Positions 7,099 through 15,482 of a stretch of DNA of 30,444 nt are shown here, one piece after another; position 1 is the stretch's first letter, and each line of letters begins with the position of its first letter. A program made the position numbers and the translations under genes. The DNA comes from an uncultured Muribaculaceae bacterium (GTDB lineage Bacteria > Bacteroidota > Bacteroidia > Bacteroidales > Muribaculaceae), in the NCBI GenBank assembly GCA_910586595.1, contig CAJUJB010000020.1, positions 18,674-49,117 on the forward strand, written 5' to 3'. A model generated the notes under the pieces. It saw nothing but the letters and a program-made list of their open reading frames with translations. It had not been told where the DNA came from and did not search any database.

Positions 7099-8367
7099 TC
7101 AAAATAAAGAAAGTTGAGCGTCATTTTCAGGCTTCTTGGCCTTCTTTGGAGGCTCTTGATAGCCGAACTCCGCATCAGAGGTAAGAAGAGGGCTTACTTC
7201 CCCAGGGGCAGGCCGAGATACGAACCACTCAGGGCATTCGAACTCGTCTTCTATAGCGGCCATCGCATCAGCAGAAAAAGAGCCTTTAGCAGGGCTTGAT
7301 TCAGCAGGCAGTGCGAACAGGCCGTCATCGCGGTTCATTGCACGCTGGGCCGCATCCTCGGCAGCCGCAAGCTGCTCGCGGAGTTTCTTATTGGAGGCCT
7401 TCAGGCGCGCGATACGTTCATCCCGCTTGCGGATGACTTCCTCCACCTGGCTCATCTGAACTTGGATCTCGGCCACACTGTCGACTATTTTACGAGCCTC
7501 TTCAAGCGACTTTTCTGCGGCGAGACGTCCTTCTTTCTCGGCTGCGAACTGATTCTGGAGATCGTTGTACATAGCCTGACTCATTTCCTGCTGCGTACGG
7601 AGGTCTTTTATTTCCCCGGAGAGCTTATCAGCCTGCGCTTTGGCAGCTTCAAGTTCGGCGGGATCCACTGTTGGTTCGGCTGAGATATTTTCGTTACCGG
7701 CAAGCTGAGCCTTAAGAGTCTCGATTTCCTTGGTCATTTCATCTACCACTCCGGGCTGAATGTCGGCGACCTTAAGTTTATTAAGCAGACTGCGGTTCTC
7801 CAGCTCATACTGTTCCCTCTCAGCTTCGGCGGCGGCAAGCTGTGCCTCGAGATCGGTCACGCGGTCGGCCAAAGCACGACGGCGGCGATCGGCGCTGAGT
7901 TGCTGCTCACGGAGCGACGTCCGCTGTTGCTCGATCTGTTGCATATCGGAGCGTAACCGTTCACTCTCGCGGCGCGCACTTTCGGTGGCACCTTTCAGCT
8001 TGGCTTCGGCATATTGCTCAGCCTGCAACATAAGACCGCTAAGATAATCGTCGACGCCTTTATCAAGAGCCTCAGCCAGACGCTTGGCCTGTGCATCGGG
8101 ATCAACCGATTTACTCAGAAAATCGGGTAAAGCTTCATTGAAAATGGCCACTGCACCATCGAAGATACGGGCTTTCATCGCAGGCTCAATCTCCGGAAGG
8201 GTGGGCACTTCGGTCAACCCCTCGACCGCCGCTTCATCAGAGGATGCCGGGGCGTCTTGTGAGTGTGTTTCCACCGACGCCTCCTCAGAGTCGTCAGCGG
8301 TCTCTATATCATATTCGCTGTCGGGGCCGAACCCGAACGCGTTCTTAATTGCAGAGAAAAAACTCAT
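7099..8367 (-). CDS. Coiled-coil protein with C-terminal sliding-clamp motif QLSLF
   Basis: 422 residues, acidic, no signal peptide or membrane span. Residues 20-60 are an acidic disordered stretch. Residues 62-110 look helical (MKARIFDGAVAIFNEALPDF). About 111-345 is a long coiled coil broken near 200-245 by a Pro/Gly-containing linker. A tail follows with a conserved-looking patch (FECPEWFVSRP, about 377-386), and the protein ends with QLSLF at 418-422. QL(S/D)LF is the known consensus pentapeptide by which bacterial polymerases and repair proteins bind the beta clamp (DnaN); here it is exactly terminal after a basic/flexible segment. Direct clamp binding is inference. Its ATG overlaps the stop of the PPDK-N/receiver gene (ATGA), so the two are translationally coupled and may work together. 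The fold class is clear, the function unknown. Confidence 0.8.
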   Translation of the reverse strand: MSFFSAIKNAFGFGPDSEYDIETADDSEEASVETHSQDAPASSDEAAVEGLTEVPTLPEIEPAMKARIFDGAVAIFNEALPDFLSKSVDPDAQAKRLAEALDKGVDDYLSGLMLQAEQYAEAKLKGATESARRESERLRSDMQQIEQQRTSLREQQLSADRRRRALADRVTDLEAQLAAAEAEREQYELENRSLLNKLKVADIQPGVVDEMTKEIETLKAQLAGNENISAEPTVDPAELEAAKAQADKLSGEIKDLRTQQEMSQAMYNDLQNQFAAEKEGRLAAEKSLEEARKIVDSVAEIQVQMSQVEEVIRKRDERIARLKASNKKLREQLAAAEDAAQRAMNRDDGLFALPAESSPAKGSFSADAMAAIEDEFECPEWFVSRPAPGEVSPLLTSDAEFGYQEPPKKAKKPENDAQLSLF

Positions 8368-11300
8368 GGTATATCGGTAGTTGTAGTATTATCACTTGTG
8401 TTAAATTCAGGCTTCAGTACAGTGCCGAGGCCCGAACGTCCGTTAATTGCGACATTCAGAGGAGAATCAAAACGTACGATTCTCACAAAGTCATCTTCAT
8501 ATACAGCCGGGAGGGCATCGAGGTACTCACTGTCGAAGAATCCATTACCGCCCGCACTGTCGACGGTGAAGTATCCCACGCCGAAGGAGGTAAGGTTCTG
8601 GAAGAAATGCGTGCCTTGGCTCGGCTCTATACGGTAAGACCCTACGGCAGCTTCCACAATCACTCTTGCAGCTGAAATATCTGTCCAACGTACAGGAATG
8701 CCAAGAGCGGAATCAGAAGATCCCCAACGGCCGGGGCCAACCAGAATGTATCCTTCGCCCGCCTCCGCAAAGCCTGCGTTGATACGACGTATCGCCGGCA
8801 CTGTCGCCACATTATTGAGTGAGCTGAATGCGCCAGGCTTTACATACACTATGGCACGGACACCGTCGATCATACCGTTTCCAAGCGCCGTAGTCGTACG
8901 TATTATCAATTCATTATCCGGTCGCTCCAAGACTTCGTCATTGATAAGATTTTTCTTATCGATTATAGGACGGATCTGAAGCCAGTAAAGGTGGCCTTTT
9001 ATGCCTTCTTCATTGGGCTTGGGCGAAATATTTCCGGCAAATTCAATCTCGACAGGACGTTGCATTGCAGTCTGGCCTTCGCGAAGCATGAAGTCGAGAG
9101 CCTCGGCCAAGGGGAGGGCCTTGTCTCTCAAAATATTCGAGAAGGTCACCACGCGACGCCAACGCCCTTCCTCATAGTCTTTCAGCACACCATCCATCGG
9201 ATCGTATGTCGACACCATCAGGCGCAACGCGCCGGTGCCTGCAAAATCTTGTATGCTCTTCTGCACAAGATTGGCACCCTCGTCAAGCTGAACCGAGAAA
9301 TTGGTCTGGGCTTCGGGGGAGAGGGCGAATAATTTTGTCTGCGTATCACGCAGGGCAAGGTCAAGCGTAGACGTCTGAAGAGCATGCTCGGGATGGCGCG
9401 GAGAGAAACGAAGGCCACGTCCGCCGTCTACAATATATTTTCCAAGGCCAACGGCAATTTCAACTACGCCATCTTCCGGCTGTTCGTCTCCCAAAGGATA
9501 ATAGTTGAGCGACCGACCGACTCCGGAAAATGAGGGGAAATAATATCCAGCTCGATCTTCTCCCACGACCTCCTGGATTATGACAGCCATTTTCTCCTGG
9601 TCGATGACATTGCTGGTCGCCGTCATATAGCTCTTGCTGGCAGCATAAAAGACTGACGCATATACGCCCTTTATAGCATCCGACAGCCATTGAAGCCTTG
9701 CCGAGGTGTCGCTGCTGTAAGGCACCATATAAGTGGCATAGATGCCTGCAAATGGCTGGTAATGCGAATCTTCAAGCAAGCTTGAGCTTCGTACGGCAAG
9801 AGGACGGTCGACCACATCGAAGAGAGCCACTAAGTCCTCGCGCACCCTGTCGGGAAGCTTGGCTGCAAGAAAGGCCTCCAATATGGTCTGGTCAGACGCA
9901 TCACTGAGAGCCAGCGGATATAGGCCGTTGGTGGCCATGAATTCGTCGAATATATCTGTACAAAGCACTACCGTGCGAGGAATCGAGATGGTTATACCGT
10001 CGAAATTATCGCAGATAGGATTCTTCTTTATAATACTATCGACAAAGGCAAGGCCGCGGCCTTTACCACCGAGACTCCCCTGCCCTATTCTGGCAAAATT
10101 AGAATAGTGGTCAAAACGGTCTTTCTGGAATTCGGCAACCACACCACGGTTTTTCATCTTACGGTACTTGACGATAAGATCGAAAAACAGGCGCTTGACA
10201 GCCGGAGCCTCTTCGATGCCAGAGAAACGGTGACGTTTCACGACGTCTGCGATAGGGAATAAGGCACGCGAATAGAGCCATCGGGAGATGTCGTTCCGCG
10301 ACGCATGATAGAAGAGAGATTCGGCCGGAATATCAAAAATACGTTGCTGCATATCCTTGAGATTCCGTATAGTCATTATGGGGTGCTTATCCTTTGGATC
10401 ACGGATTATGAAATCTCCGAAGCCGAAGTTATTCATAATGGCCTCGCCGAGGTCGACAGGAAGTTTCTTGGAATTCTTGTCAATAAAAATACCCCCGAAA
10501 GACCCGACAAGTGAGGCGTTCGATTGCTCTGACGACTCTACAATAATAGGCAGATATGGGTCGCGCAACCTGAAATACTGAGCGAGCTGTATGCCGGCAT
10601 GACTGTCTTTCACACCTTGACGGGCAAAAGAGACGTCGCTGATGACACCGAGCATCTTTTTGCCGTATTTCTCATATAGCTCTACAGCCTCTTCGTAATT
10701 ACGGGCTAACATAACTTTGGGGCGCCCACGCATACGGAGCATCTGCTCATGCTGGTTAAGAGCCTCGGTCGAGAAGAGCATCGACTGCTTGAGCAGAAAT
10801 TTGTATATGTGCGGAAGAACCGACGAATAAAATCTGACAGAATCCTCCACAAGAAGTATGGCCTGCACACCGACATCGGATACGTCGTCGGCATTCAGTT
10901 TATCTTCAAGTAGCTTTATTATAGCCAGCAGAAGATCCATGTTGCCGAGCCAGCTGAAGACGTAATCGACATTCGACAGATCTTCCATGGCCAGACGGCG
11001 GGAAACCTCCTTGCTGAACGGAGTGAGGACAACGAGCGGCACGGCCGGAAACTCGGCTTTGATGAGGGCAGCCCCCTCGAATGTTTCCGATAGTTCTCCA
11101 CCAGGCATGGCAATCACAATATCGAAAGGCTTGGCCCGCATAGACTCAAGCGCCTCAGTCATGGTGGAGACACGCGTAACACGTGGAGGAGAACTGAGGT
11201 TAAGTGCCACATACTCATTGTATAGCTGCTCTTCCACGCGCCCGTCTTCCTCCATCATGAAGGCATCGTAAGGCGAGGCTATGAGCAACACGTTGAAAAT

Positions 11301-11369
11301 ACGGTGCTGCATCAAGGCCTGGAAAGATGTCTCTTTCAAGTACATTCTGCTGAGAGCTTCCTCATTCAT
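8364..11369 (-). CDS. Double receiver-like / PEP-synthase-type ATP-binding domain fusion protein
   Basis: 1001 residues. Residues 24-158 resemble a response-regulator receiver, but the phosphoacceptor position at the end of strand 3 reads IVIAMPGG, without Asp. Residues 168-320 form a second receiver with the acidic pair in LVEDS (Glu175/Asp176) and a candidate phosphoacceptor Asp245 in VISDVSF. Residues about 425-805 match the PPDK/PEP-synthase N-terminal ATP-grasp domain: GSLGGKGRGL (431-440), AVRSSSLLED (525-534), PFAGIYATY, and the closing EIEFAGN...LYWLQIRPI. The swivelling phospho-His domain and the PEP/pyruvate TIM barrel are absent. Instead there is a C-terminal domain (about 820-985) with GPGRWGSSDSALGIPV and PSQGTHFFQNL that I do not recognise. 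Automatic annotation would probably call it PEP synthase, but it lacks the chemistry for that. It heads the operon. The ATG at 11369 has a TAAATTTG box 5 nt upstream. Confidence 0.82.
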   Translation of the reverse strand: MNEEALSRMYLKETSFQALMQHRIFNVLLIASPYDAFMMEEDGRVEEQLYNEYVALNLSSPPRVTRVSTMTEALESMRAKPFDIVIAMPGGELSETFEGAALIKAEFPAVPLVVLTPFSKEVSRRLAMEDLSNVDYVFSWLGNMDLLLAIIKLLEDKLNADDVSDVGVQAILLVEDSVRFYSSVLPHIYKFLLKQSMLFSTEALNQHEQMLRMRGRPKVMLARNYEEAVELYEKYGKKMLGVISDVSFARQGVKDSHAGIQLAQYFRLRDPYLPIIVESSEQSNASLVGSFGGIFIDKNSKKLPVDLGEAIMNNFGFGDFIIRDPKDKHPIMTIRNLKDMQQRIFDIPAESLFYHASRNDISRWLYSRALFPIADVVKRHRFSGIEEAPAVKRLFFDLIVKYRKMKNRGVVAEFQKDRFDHYSNFARIGQGSLGGKGRGLAFVDSIIKKNPICDNFDGITISIPRTVVLCTDIFDEFMATNGLYPLALSDASDQTILEAFLAAKLPDRVREDLVALFDVVDRPLAVRSSSLLEDSHYQPFAGIYATYMVPYSSDTSARLQWLSDAIKGVYASVFYAASKSYMTATSNVIDQEKMAVIIQEVVGEDRAGYYFPSFSGVGRSLNYYPLGDEQPEDGVVEIAVGLGKYIVDGGRGLRFSPRHPEHALQTSTLDLALRDTQTKLFALSPEAQTNFSVQLDEGANLVQKSIQDFAGTGALRLMVSTYDPMDGVLKDYEEGRWRRVVTFSNILRDKALPLAEALDFMLREGQTAMQRPVEIEFAGNISPKPNEEGIKGHLYWLQIRPIIDKKNLINDEVLERPDNELIIRTTTALGNGMIDGVRAIVYVKPGAFSSLNNVATVPAIRRINAGFAEAGEGYILVGPGRWGSSDSALGIPVRWTDISAARVIVEAAVGSYRIEPSQGTHFFQNLTSFGVGYFTVDSAGGNGFFDSEYLDALPAVYEDDFVRIVRFDSPLNVAINGRSGLGTVLKPEFNTSDNTTTTDIP

Positions 11370-11374
11370 AGTGG

Positions 11375-11382
11375 CAAATTTA
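11375..11382 (-). promoter_or_regulatory. Candidate -7 box for receiver/PPDK-N operon
   Basis: On the - strand TAAATTTG matches the Bacteroidota -7 consensus TAnnTTTG and ends 5 nt before the ATG at 11369, implying an almost leaderless mRNA. No TTTG/TTG -33 element is seen at the expected distance, so read-through from the xth gene (stop at 11425) is also possible. Confidence 0.4.
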
Positions 11383-11424
11383 GTGATTTTTTTTGGCCCG
11401 GCAGCCCTACGATGCTAATTTTTC

Positions 11425-12180
11425 TTATAAGTCCAGCTCCACACTGACGGGGCAATGGTCGGAGCCGGTTACATCAGGATGGATCGTAGCATCAAGTATT
11501 TTTTCTGCGAGGCGCTCCGACACTATAAAATAATCGATACGCCAGCCGACGTTCTTCTCCCGGGCACGCCCCCGGTAGCTCCACCAACTGTAAGCGCCTG
11601 TCTTGTCGGGGAACAGGAAACGGAAAGAATCTACAAAGCCCGAATCGAGGAGCCGGGTCATACACGAGCGTTCCTCATCAGTGAATCCCGGATTGCGGCG
11701 GTTTGACTTCGGATTTGCAAGGTCTATTTCCTGATGCGCCACATTTAAGTCGCCGCACATGATTACAGGTTTTACGGCATCGAGGCGCTTGAGATAGTCA
11801 AGGAAATCGGCTTCCCACTCCATACGGTAGTCAAGTCGGGCCAACTCACTTTGGGAATTGGGCACGTACACATTCACAAGATAGAAGCCCTCATACTCCA
11901 GCGTCAGCACACGGCCTTCAGTGTCGTGCTTATCCATACCGATTCCACGGCTGACACTCATTGGCTGATGGCGGGTAAAAACCGCTGTGCCGGAATAACC
12001 CTTACGCTCTGCGTAATTGTAGAACGGATGATAGCCCTCATAGTCGAGAGAAATCTGACCTTCCTGAAGTTTAATTTCCTGCACACAGAAGAAATCAGCG
12101 CCAAATGAGGCAAATATATCGTCGAAACCTTTCGACACGATGGCCCGCAGGCCATTAACGTTCCAAGAGATGAATTTCAT
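11425..12180 (-). CDS. xth: Exodeoxyribonuclease III (AP endonuclease)
   Basis: 251 residues from the ATG at 12180 (MKFISWNVNGLRA), the canonical start of the family; an upstream in-frame start at 12282 would add 34 unlike residues. It cleaves 5' of abasic sites and degrades DNA from 3' ends in base-excision repair, in the cytosol. The Exo/Endo/Phosphatase active site is complete: Asn in SWNVNG, metal-binding Glu in CVQEIKL, Tyr in VYVPNS, GDLNVAH, and the terminal Asp-His pair in GSDHCPVSV. Its promoter is immediately upstream with the -7 box ending 4 nt before the ATG. It lies 55 nt before the receiver/PPDK-N gene on the same strand with no clear terminator between. Confidence 0.96.
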   Translation of the reverse strand: MKFISWNVNGLRAIVSKGFDDIFASFGADFFCVQEIKLQEGQISLDYEGYHPFYNYAERKGYSGTAVFTRHQPMSVSRGIGMDKHDTEGRVLTLEYEGFYLVNVYVPNSQSELARLDYRMEWEADFLDYLKRLDAVKPVIMCGDLNVAHQEIDLANPKSNRRNPGFTDEERSCMTRLLDSGFVDSFRFLFPDKTGAYSWWSYRGRAREKNVGWRIDYFIVSERLAEKILDATIHPDVTGSDHCPVSVELDL

Positions 12181-12184
12181 AATA

Positions 12185-12216
12185 CAAAAATAGTCAATCA
12201 GCGGCATCTGAGCAAC
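12185..12216 (-). promoter_or_regulatory. xth promoter (GTTG-N20-TATTTTTG)
   Basis: On the - strand GTTG (12213-12216) is followed after exactly 20 nt by TATTTTTG (12185-12192), matching the Bacteroidota -33/-7 architecture. Only TATT separates the -7 box from the ATG at 12180, so transcription should start at or next to the start codon (leaderless or nearly so). Confidence 0.65.
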
Positions 12217-12266
12217 TTTATTGAGACAAAAAGACGTATCGTGCTGGGATTTTAGATATTTTTTTG

Positions 12267-12274
12267 TACATTTG
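12267..12274 (+). promoter_or_regulatory. Candidate -7 box for TPR-protein gene
   Basis: TACATTTG fits TAnnTTTG exactly and lies 24 nt before the ATG at 12299. No good -33 element is present (GCTG at the expected place). Confidence 0.5.
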
Positions 12275-12298
12275 CGAATCACCTAAAAACCTAGTCTC

Positions 12299-13672
12299 AT
12301 GAAAAAGCTCCTCTTCTTCGCAGCCACCCTGCTCGCCCTCACCTCCATGGGCCACGAGTATAGCTCGAGCTACTACGCTTGGCTTGAAGACCAGCAATTC
12401 GAAAAAGCCGACAGTGTGCTCACTTTGTGGGAACAAAACACACCTGATGACCCCGAGCTCTATCCTGCCAGATTCAATTACTGGATAAACAAAGCCGTAA
12501 TCGCTACCCTCCTTTTGTCAACAGATCTTGACCCTCGCGGAGAATATTTGTCCTTGTCCGATTCGAGCGGAAATCCTGCGGGCACTTTAAGCGACCATAT
12601 TTCGTGGAATGACTCCATTCTGAATCTGGCCCTCACTGAAATTGACCGCGGCATAGCCGCTTATCCCGACCGGCTTGACTTTCTTTTCGGAAAAGCCAAG
12701 GCGGCGGCAATGTCGGAGAGGTGGGGCACGCTTGCAGAATCTATGGCTGACGTATTCGACCGGTGCGCCACAACTGGCTACAACAATTGGACTTGGACCA
12801 ACTGCGAACCATTCGATTCTGCAAAACAAGCCGTGCAAGAATTTGCATATGAGCATCTGATCGAATTTTTTACCAACTACGATTCTATCACGACATATCT
12901 CGGACAGCCCTTATCTGAAAAGGCTGCTGATCTGTTCCCGGACAATATATGGATAGTAAATATCGCCGGAGGATTTGCCTTGGATTGCGGCAATCGCGAA
13001 AAAGCCTTAGAATATTTCCAGGCAGCCCACCGGATTGACCCCACCGACGGAATAGCGCTTGCAAATATAGCCCATATTACATTTTTAGACGGAGACACAG
13101 CCCAGGCGGTTGAAATATTTCGGCAAATAGCCGACGATGACAGCATGGATCCGGAGCTGCGCGAGTCTGTCAGAAATACGATCGAAGACATCACAACCCC
13201 ACTGACAAAGATGAAAAAGTACGCCTACTTCTTCTCTTATCTGCCAGAGATGGCTTCCCAGATTCCACAAGATGCCGAATATGAGTATTTCATGAGTGAT
13301 CCATACTCTATCAATACCGGTATTTTGCGCCGGAATCATGAACTGTCACCATTTACCGACGAGCAAATCAAAGCACAGAAGATTGACTACAATGGAACGC
13401 CAATCTATGTATGGACGTTCCCTATGCCAGAAGAATGCCCGCTGTGCCTATATGTGGCATTCGTTCCCGAAAAGGACAAAGATGGCCACAGGCTGATTAC
13501 CCTCGAAAAATCGCTCTTCGTGCCCTGGGTGCTCGGGGAAGCCCACCAGGGCAGTCACTCGAACTTCGGAGAGATAGACGAGCCCTCATCTCCAGAAGAC
13601 TTCGTAAACAAGTTCATGCCCCGAATATCAGACAGCCCTGAAGCTTCTCTCAGAATAAACAAAACAAAATAA
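12299..13672 (+). CDS. Exported tetratricopeptide-repeat protein of unknown function
   Basis: 457 residues. It starts with a Sec signal peptide (MKKLLFFAATLLALTSMGHE), without a lipobox Cys, so it is probably periplasmic. Helical TPR-like hairpins are visible at about 24-45 (YYAWLEDQQFEKADSVLTLW) and most clearly at 215-282 (IAGGFALDCGNREKALEYF and IAHITFLDGDTAQAVEIF). The last 150 residues look like a separate domain rich in beta strands (IYVWTFPMP, LYVAFVP) with a Cys-Pro-Leu-Cys motif. No enzyme motif is recognised. It is transcribed alone between divergent xth and the convergent rnf operon, with a hairpin after it. TPR proteins usually scaffold other proteins; the partner is unknown. Confidence 0.75.
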   Translation: MKKLLFFAATLLALTSMGHEYSSSYYAWLEDQQFEKADSVLTLWEQNTPDDPELYPARFNYWINKAVIATLLLSTDLDPRGEYLSLSDSSGNPAGTLSDHISWNDSILNLALTEIDRGIAAYPDRLDFLFGKAKAAAMSERWGTLAESMADVFDRCATTGYNNWTWTNCEPFDSAKQAVQEFAYEHLIEFFTNYDSITTYLGQPLSEKAADLFPDNIWIVNIAGGFALDCGNREKALEYFQAAHRIDPTDGIALANIAHITFLDGDTAQAVEIFRQIADDDSMDPELRESVRNTIEDITTPLTKMKKYAYFFSYLPEMASQIPQDAEYEYFMSDPYSINTGILRRNHELSPFTDEQIKAQKIDYNGTPIYVWTFPMPEECPLCLYVAFVPEKDKDGHRLITLEKSLFVPWVLGEAHQGSHSNFGEIDEPSSPEDFVNKFMPRISDSPEASLRINKTK

Positions 13673-13695
13673 ACCGGAATCATATTATCACAGAA

Positions 13696-13733
13696 ACGGC
13701 CACCGGCAAGCTGACGTAAGCTCCGGTGGCCGT
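13696..13733. terminator. Hairpin between TPR gene and rnfA
   Basis: ACGGCCACCGG (13696-13706) pairs perfectly with CCGGTGGCCGT (13723-13733), with further pairing AAGCT/AGCT inside the loop. It lies between convergent stops at 13672 (+) and 13749 (-). The flanking T run is poor (AATTATT), but position and strength suggest a shared terminator. Confidence 0.7.
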
Positions 13734-13748
13734 AATTATTGTGTCAGC

Positions 13749-14330
13749 TTAACCGATAGTAATACCGGAGAAGCCCATGAAAGCCATGGCAAGTATACCA
13801 GCTACGATAAGGGCTATAGGCACACCTCTCATAGAGCGAGGAACTTCTACCAACTCCAACTGCGAACGTATACCGGCAAAGAGGATCAGCGCCAAAGCAA
13901 AACCGAGTGCCGTGGCAATCGCATATACTACAGAATATAGAAAATCGAAGTCTTTCTGCGCAACAATAATCGCCACGCCAAGCACAGCGCAGTTGGTTGT
14001 GATAAGCGGAAGGAAAACTCCCAGCGCGGCATAAAGGCCCGGGGCACTTTTTTTCATTACAATCTCAAGCATCTGCACTAAAACCGCGATGACGAGAATA
14101 AAGACTATCGTCTGTATATACACCAACCCGAGCGGCTGAAGAACGTAATGCTGCAGGAGCCATGTCACCGCTGTTGCCACCGCCATCACAAATGCCACTG
14201 CCATACTCATGCCGAATGCTGAGTCGAGCTTGCGCGACACGCCGATGAACGGGCAGATGCCAAGGAACTGCGCGAACACAATATTGTTTACCAATATTGC
14301 GCTGAAAATTATAGCGAGATATGCAAGCAT
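13749..14330 (-). CDS. rnfA: Rnf complex subunit A (membrane)
   Basis: 193 residues, six hydrophobic segments, starting MLAYLAIIFSAILVNNIVFA. Diagnostic RnfA/NqrE motifs are LGICPFIGVS and LPLITTNCAVLGVAI; the two conserved Cys (ICPF and TNCAV) bind the intramembrane 2Fe-2S cluster shared with RnfE in known structures. It is the last gene of the rnf operon, 4 nt after rnfE. The complex moves electrons between reduced ferredoxin and NAD+ and pumps Na+ or H+ across the inner membrane. Confidence 0.96.
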   Translation of the reverse strand: MLAYLAIIFSAILVNNIVFAQFLGICPFIGVSRKLDSAFGMSMAVAFVMAVATAVTWLLQHYVLQPLGLVYIQTIVFILVIAVLVQMLEIVMKKSAPGLYAALGVFLPLITTNCAVLGVAIIVAQKDFDFLYSVVYAIATALGFALALILFAGIRSQLELVEVPRSMRGVPIALIVAGILAMAFMGFSGITIG

Positions 14331-14334
14331 AGCC

Positions 14335-14922
14335 TTACTTTCTGATGATTAAACGATTGAACAAAGCTATAAGAAGGCCGAGCACGATAAATGCCCCCGG
14401 CGCAAGCACAAATAACAAAGCCCCGAAATCGGCGCTGTAGATCTGCAAACCAAATATAGCACCTGTGCCGAGCAACTCTCGCACGGCTCCGATTACGGTC
14501 AAGGCCAGAGTAAATCCGAGTCCAATTCCTATGCCGTCGCAGATCGACAGGCCCACTGGATTCTTAGACGCGAACGCCTCTGCACGTCCGAGCAGGATAC
14601 AGTTCACAACAATCAGAGGGATAAATATACCCAAAGCCGCGTAAAGCGCGGGGAACCAGGCCTGCATCACCATCTGGACAATCGTCACGAATGAAGCGAT
14701 GACCACGATGAAAGCCGGAATACGCACCTTATCAGGAATAAAATCTTTCAAAAGAGAAATGGCCGCGTTGGAGCAAATGAGCACAAGCATGGTGGCCAAT
14801 CCCATCGACATTCCGGTCATTGCCGAAGAAGTGGTGCCGAGAGTCGGACACATGCCGAGAATAAGCACAAAAGTTGGATTGCGCTTTATCAGACCGTCAG
14901 ATATAACTTTCAGAGCATTCAT
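14335..14922 (-). CDS. rnfE: Rnf complex subunit E (membrane)
   Basis: 195 residues, six membrane segments, the paralogue of RnfA in inverted topology. LGMCPTLGTTSSAMTG at the N-terminal half and IPLIVVNCILLGRAEAFA carry the paired Cys residues of the membrane iron-sulphur site. The start overlaps the rnfG stop by 4 nt (ATGA) and rnfA follows after 4 nt, so the membrane subunits are translationally coupled. Confidence 0.96.
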   Translation of the reverse strand: MNALKVISDGLIKRNPTFVLILGMCPTLGTTSSAMTGMSMGLATMLVLICSNAAISLLKDFIPDKVRIPAFIVVIASFVTIVQMVMQAWFPALYAALGIFIPLIVVNCILLGRAEAFASKNPVGLSICDGIGIGLGFTLALTVIGAVRELLGTGAIFGLQIYSADFGALLFVLAPGAFIVLGLLIALFNRLIIRK

Positions 14923-15482
14923 AGCGCTTTGGTTTTATATTCATTATACGCGTCGCGAGCTTTATTGAGAGCCTCAAGAAATGCCCGGGAGGTGATGGTC
15001 GCACCAGTGATGGCATCAATCTCGCCGCCATCAGCCTTGACCGAAAGAGGGCCGGCTGAGCCTACCACATCATGTCCGGTGCCTTCAGCCATAAACCATT
15101 CGCCCATTTTGGCGCCGAGGCCTGGAGTTTCCGAATGCTCGAGTACCCGGTAACCCGATACAGCCCCTTGGGAGTCGAAGCCAACCAGCACAGTAAACCG
15201 ACCACTGAAGCCATTATCAGAAAAAGTCTCTACTGCGGCCCCGACAGGTTGATCGCCTAATAAAGCAGGATAAATGACCAAACCATTGCCTGCGTCTGTG
15301 GCGGCAGCTGATATATCGTTATCGAATGAGGGCAGAATTGCCGCCATTGCATCAACACGCGCTTTACGCGAGGCCTCACGGATGGGTTCTGCCGTGAGCA
15401 AGTTGACGCCCGCCAACGCACCACCGACCACTAAAGTTAGACCGGTGAGCGAGAGCACCATGTTACGAAGACTCGATTTCAT
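14919..15482 (-). CDS. rnfG: Rnf complex subunit G (covalent FMN)
   Basis: 187 residues. One N-terminal membrane helix (MVLSLTGLTLVVGGALAGV) anchors a periplasmic FMN-binding domain. The flavinylation motif TGATITS is at 159-165, with Thr162 as the expected FMN-phosphoester acceptor; the attaching enzyme ApbE is not in this window. HSETPGLGAKM is the usual block preceding it. It overlaps rnfD upstream and rnfE downstream by 4 nt each. It passes electrons between the RnfD flavin and the membrane iron-sulphur site. Confidence 0.95.
   Translation of the reverse strand: MKSSLRNMVLSLTGLTLVVGGALAGVNLLTAEPIREASRKARVDAMAAILPSFDNDISAAATDAGNGLVIYPALLGDQPVGAAVETFSDNGFSGRFTVLVGFDSQGAVSGYRVLEHSETPGLGAKMGEWFMAEGTGHDVVGSAGPLSVKADGGEIDAITGATITSRAFLEALNKARDAYNEYKTKAL

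Noticed and set aside
7070..7102. TTG start extending thrC and overlapping the previous stop
   Set aside because: The overlap resembles the local ATGA pattern but the codon is TTG; the family N-terminus fits the ATG at 7069.
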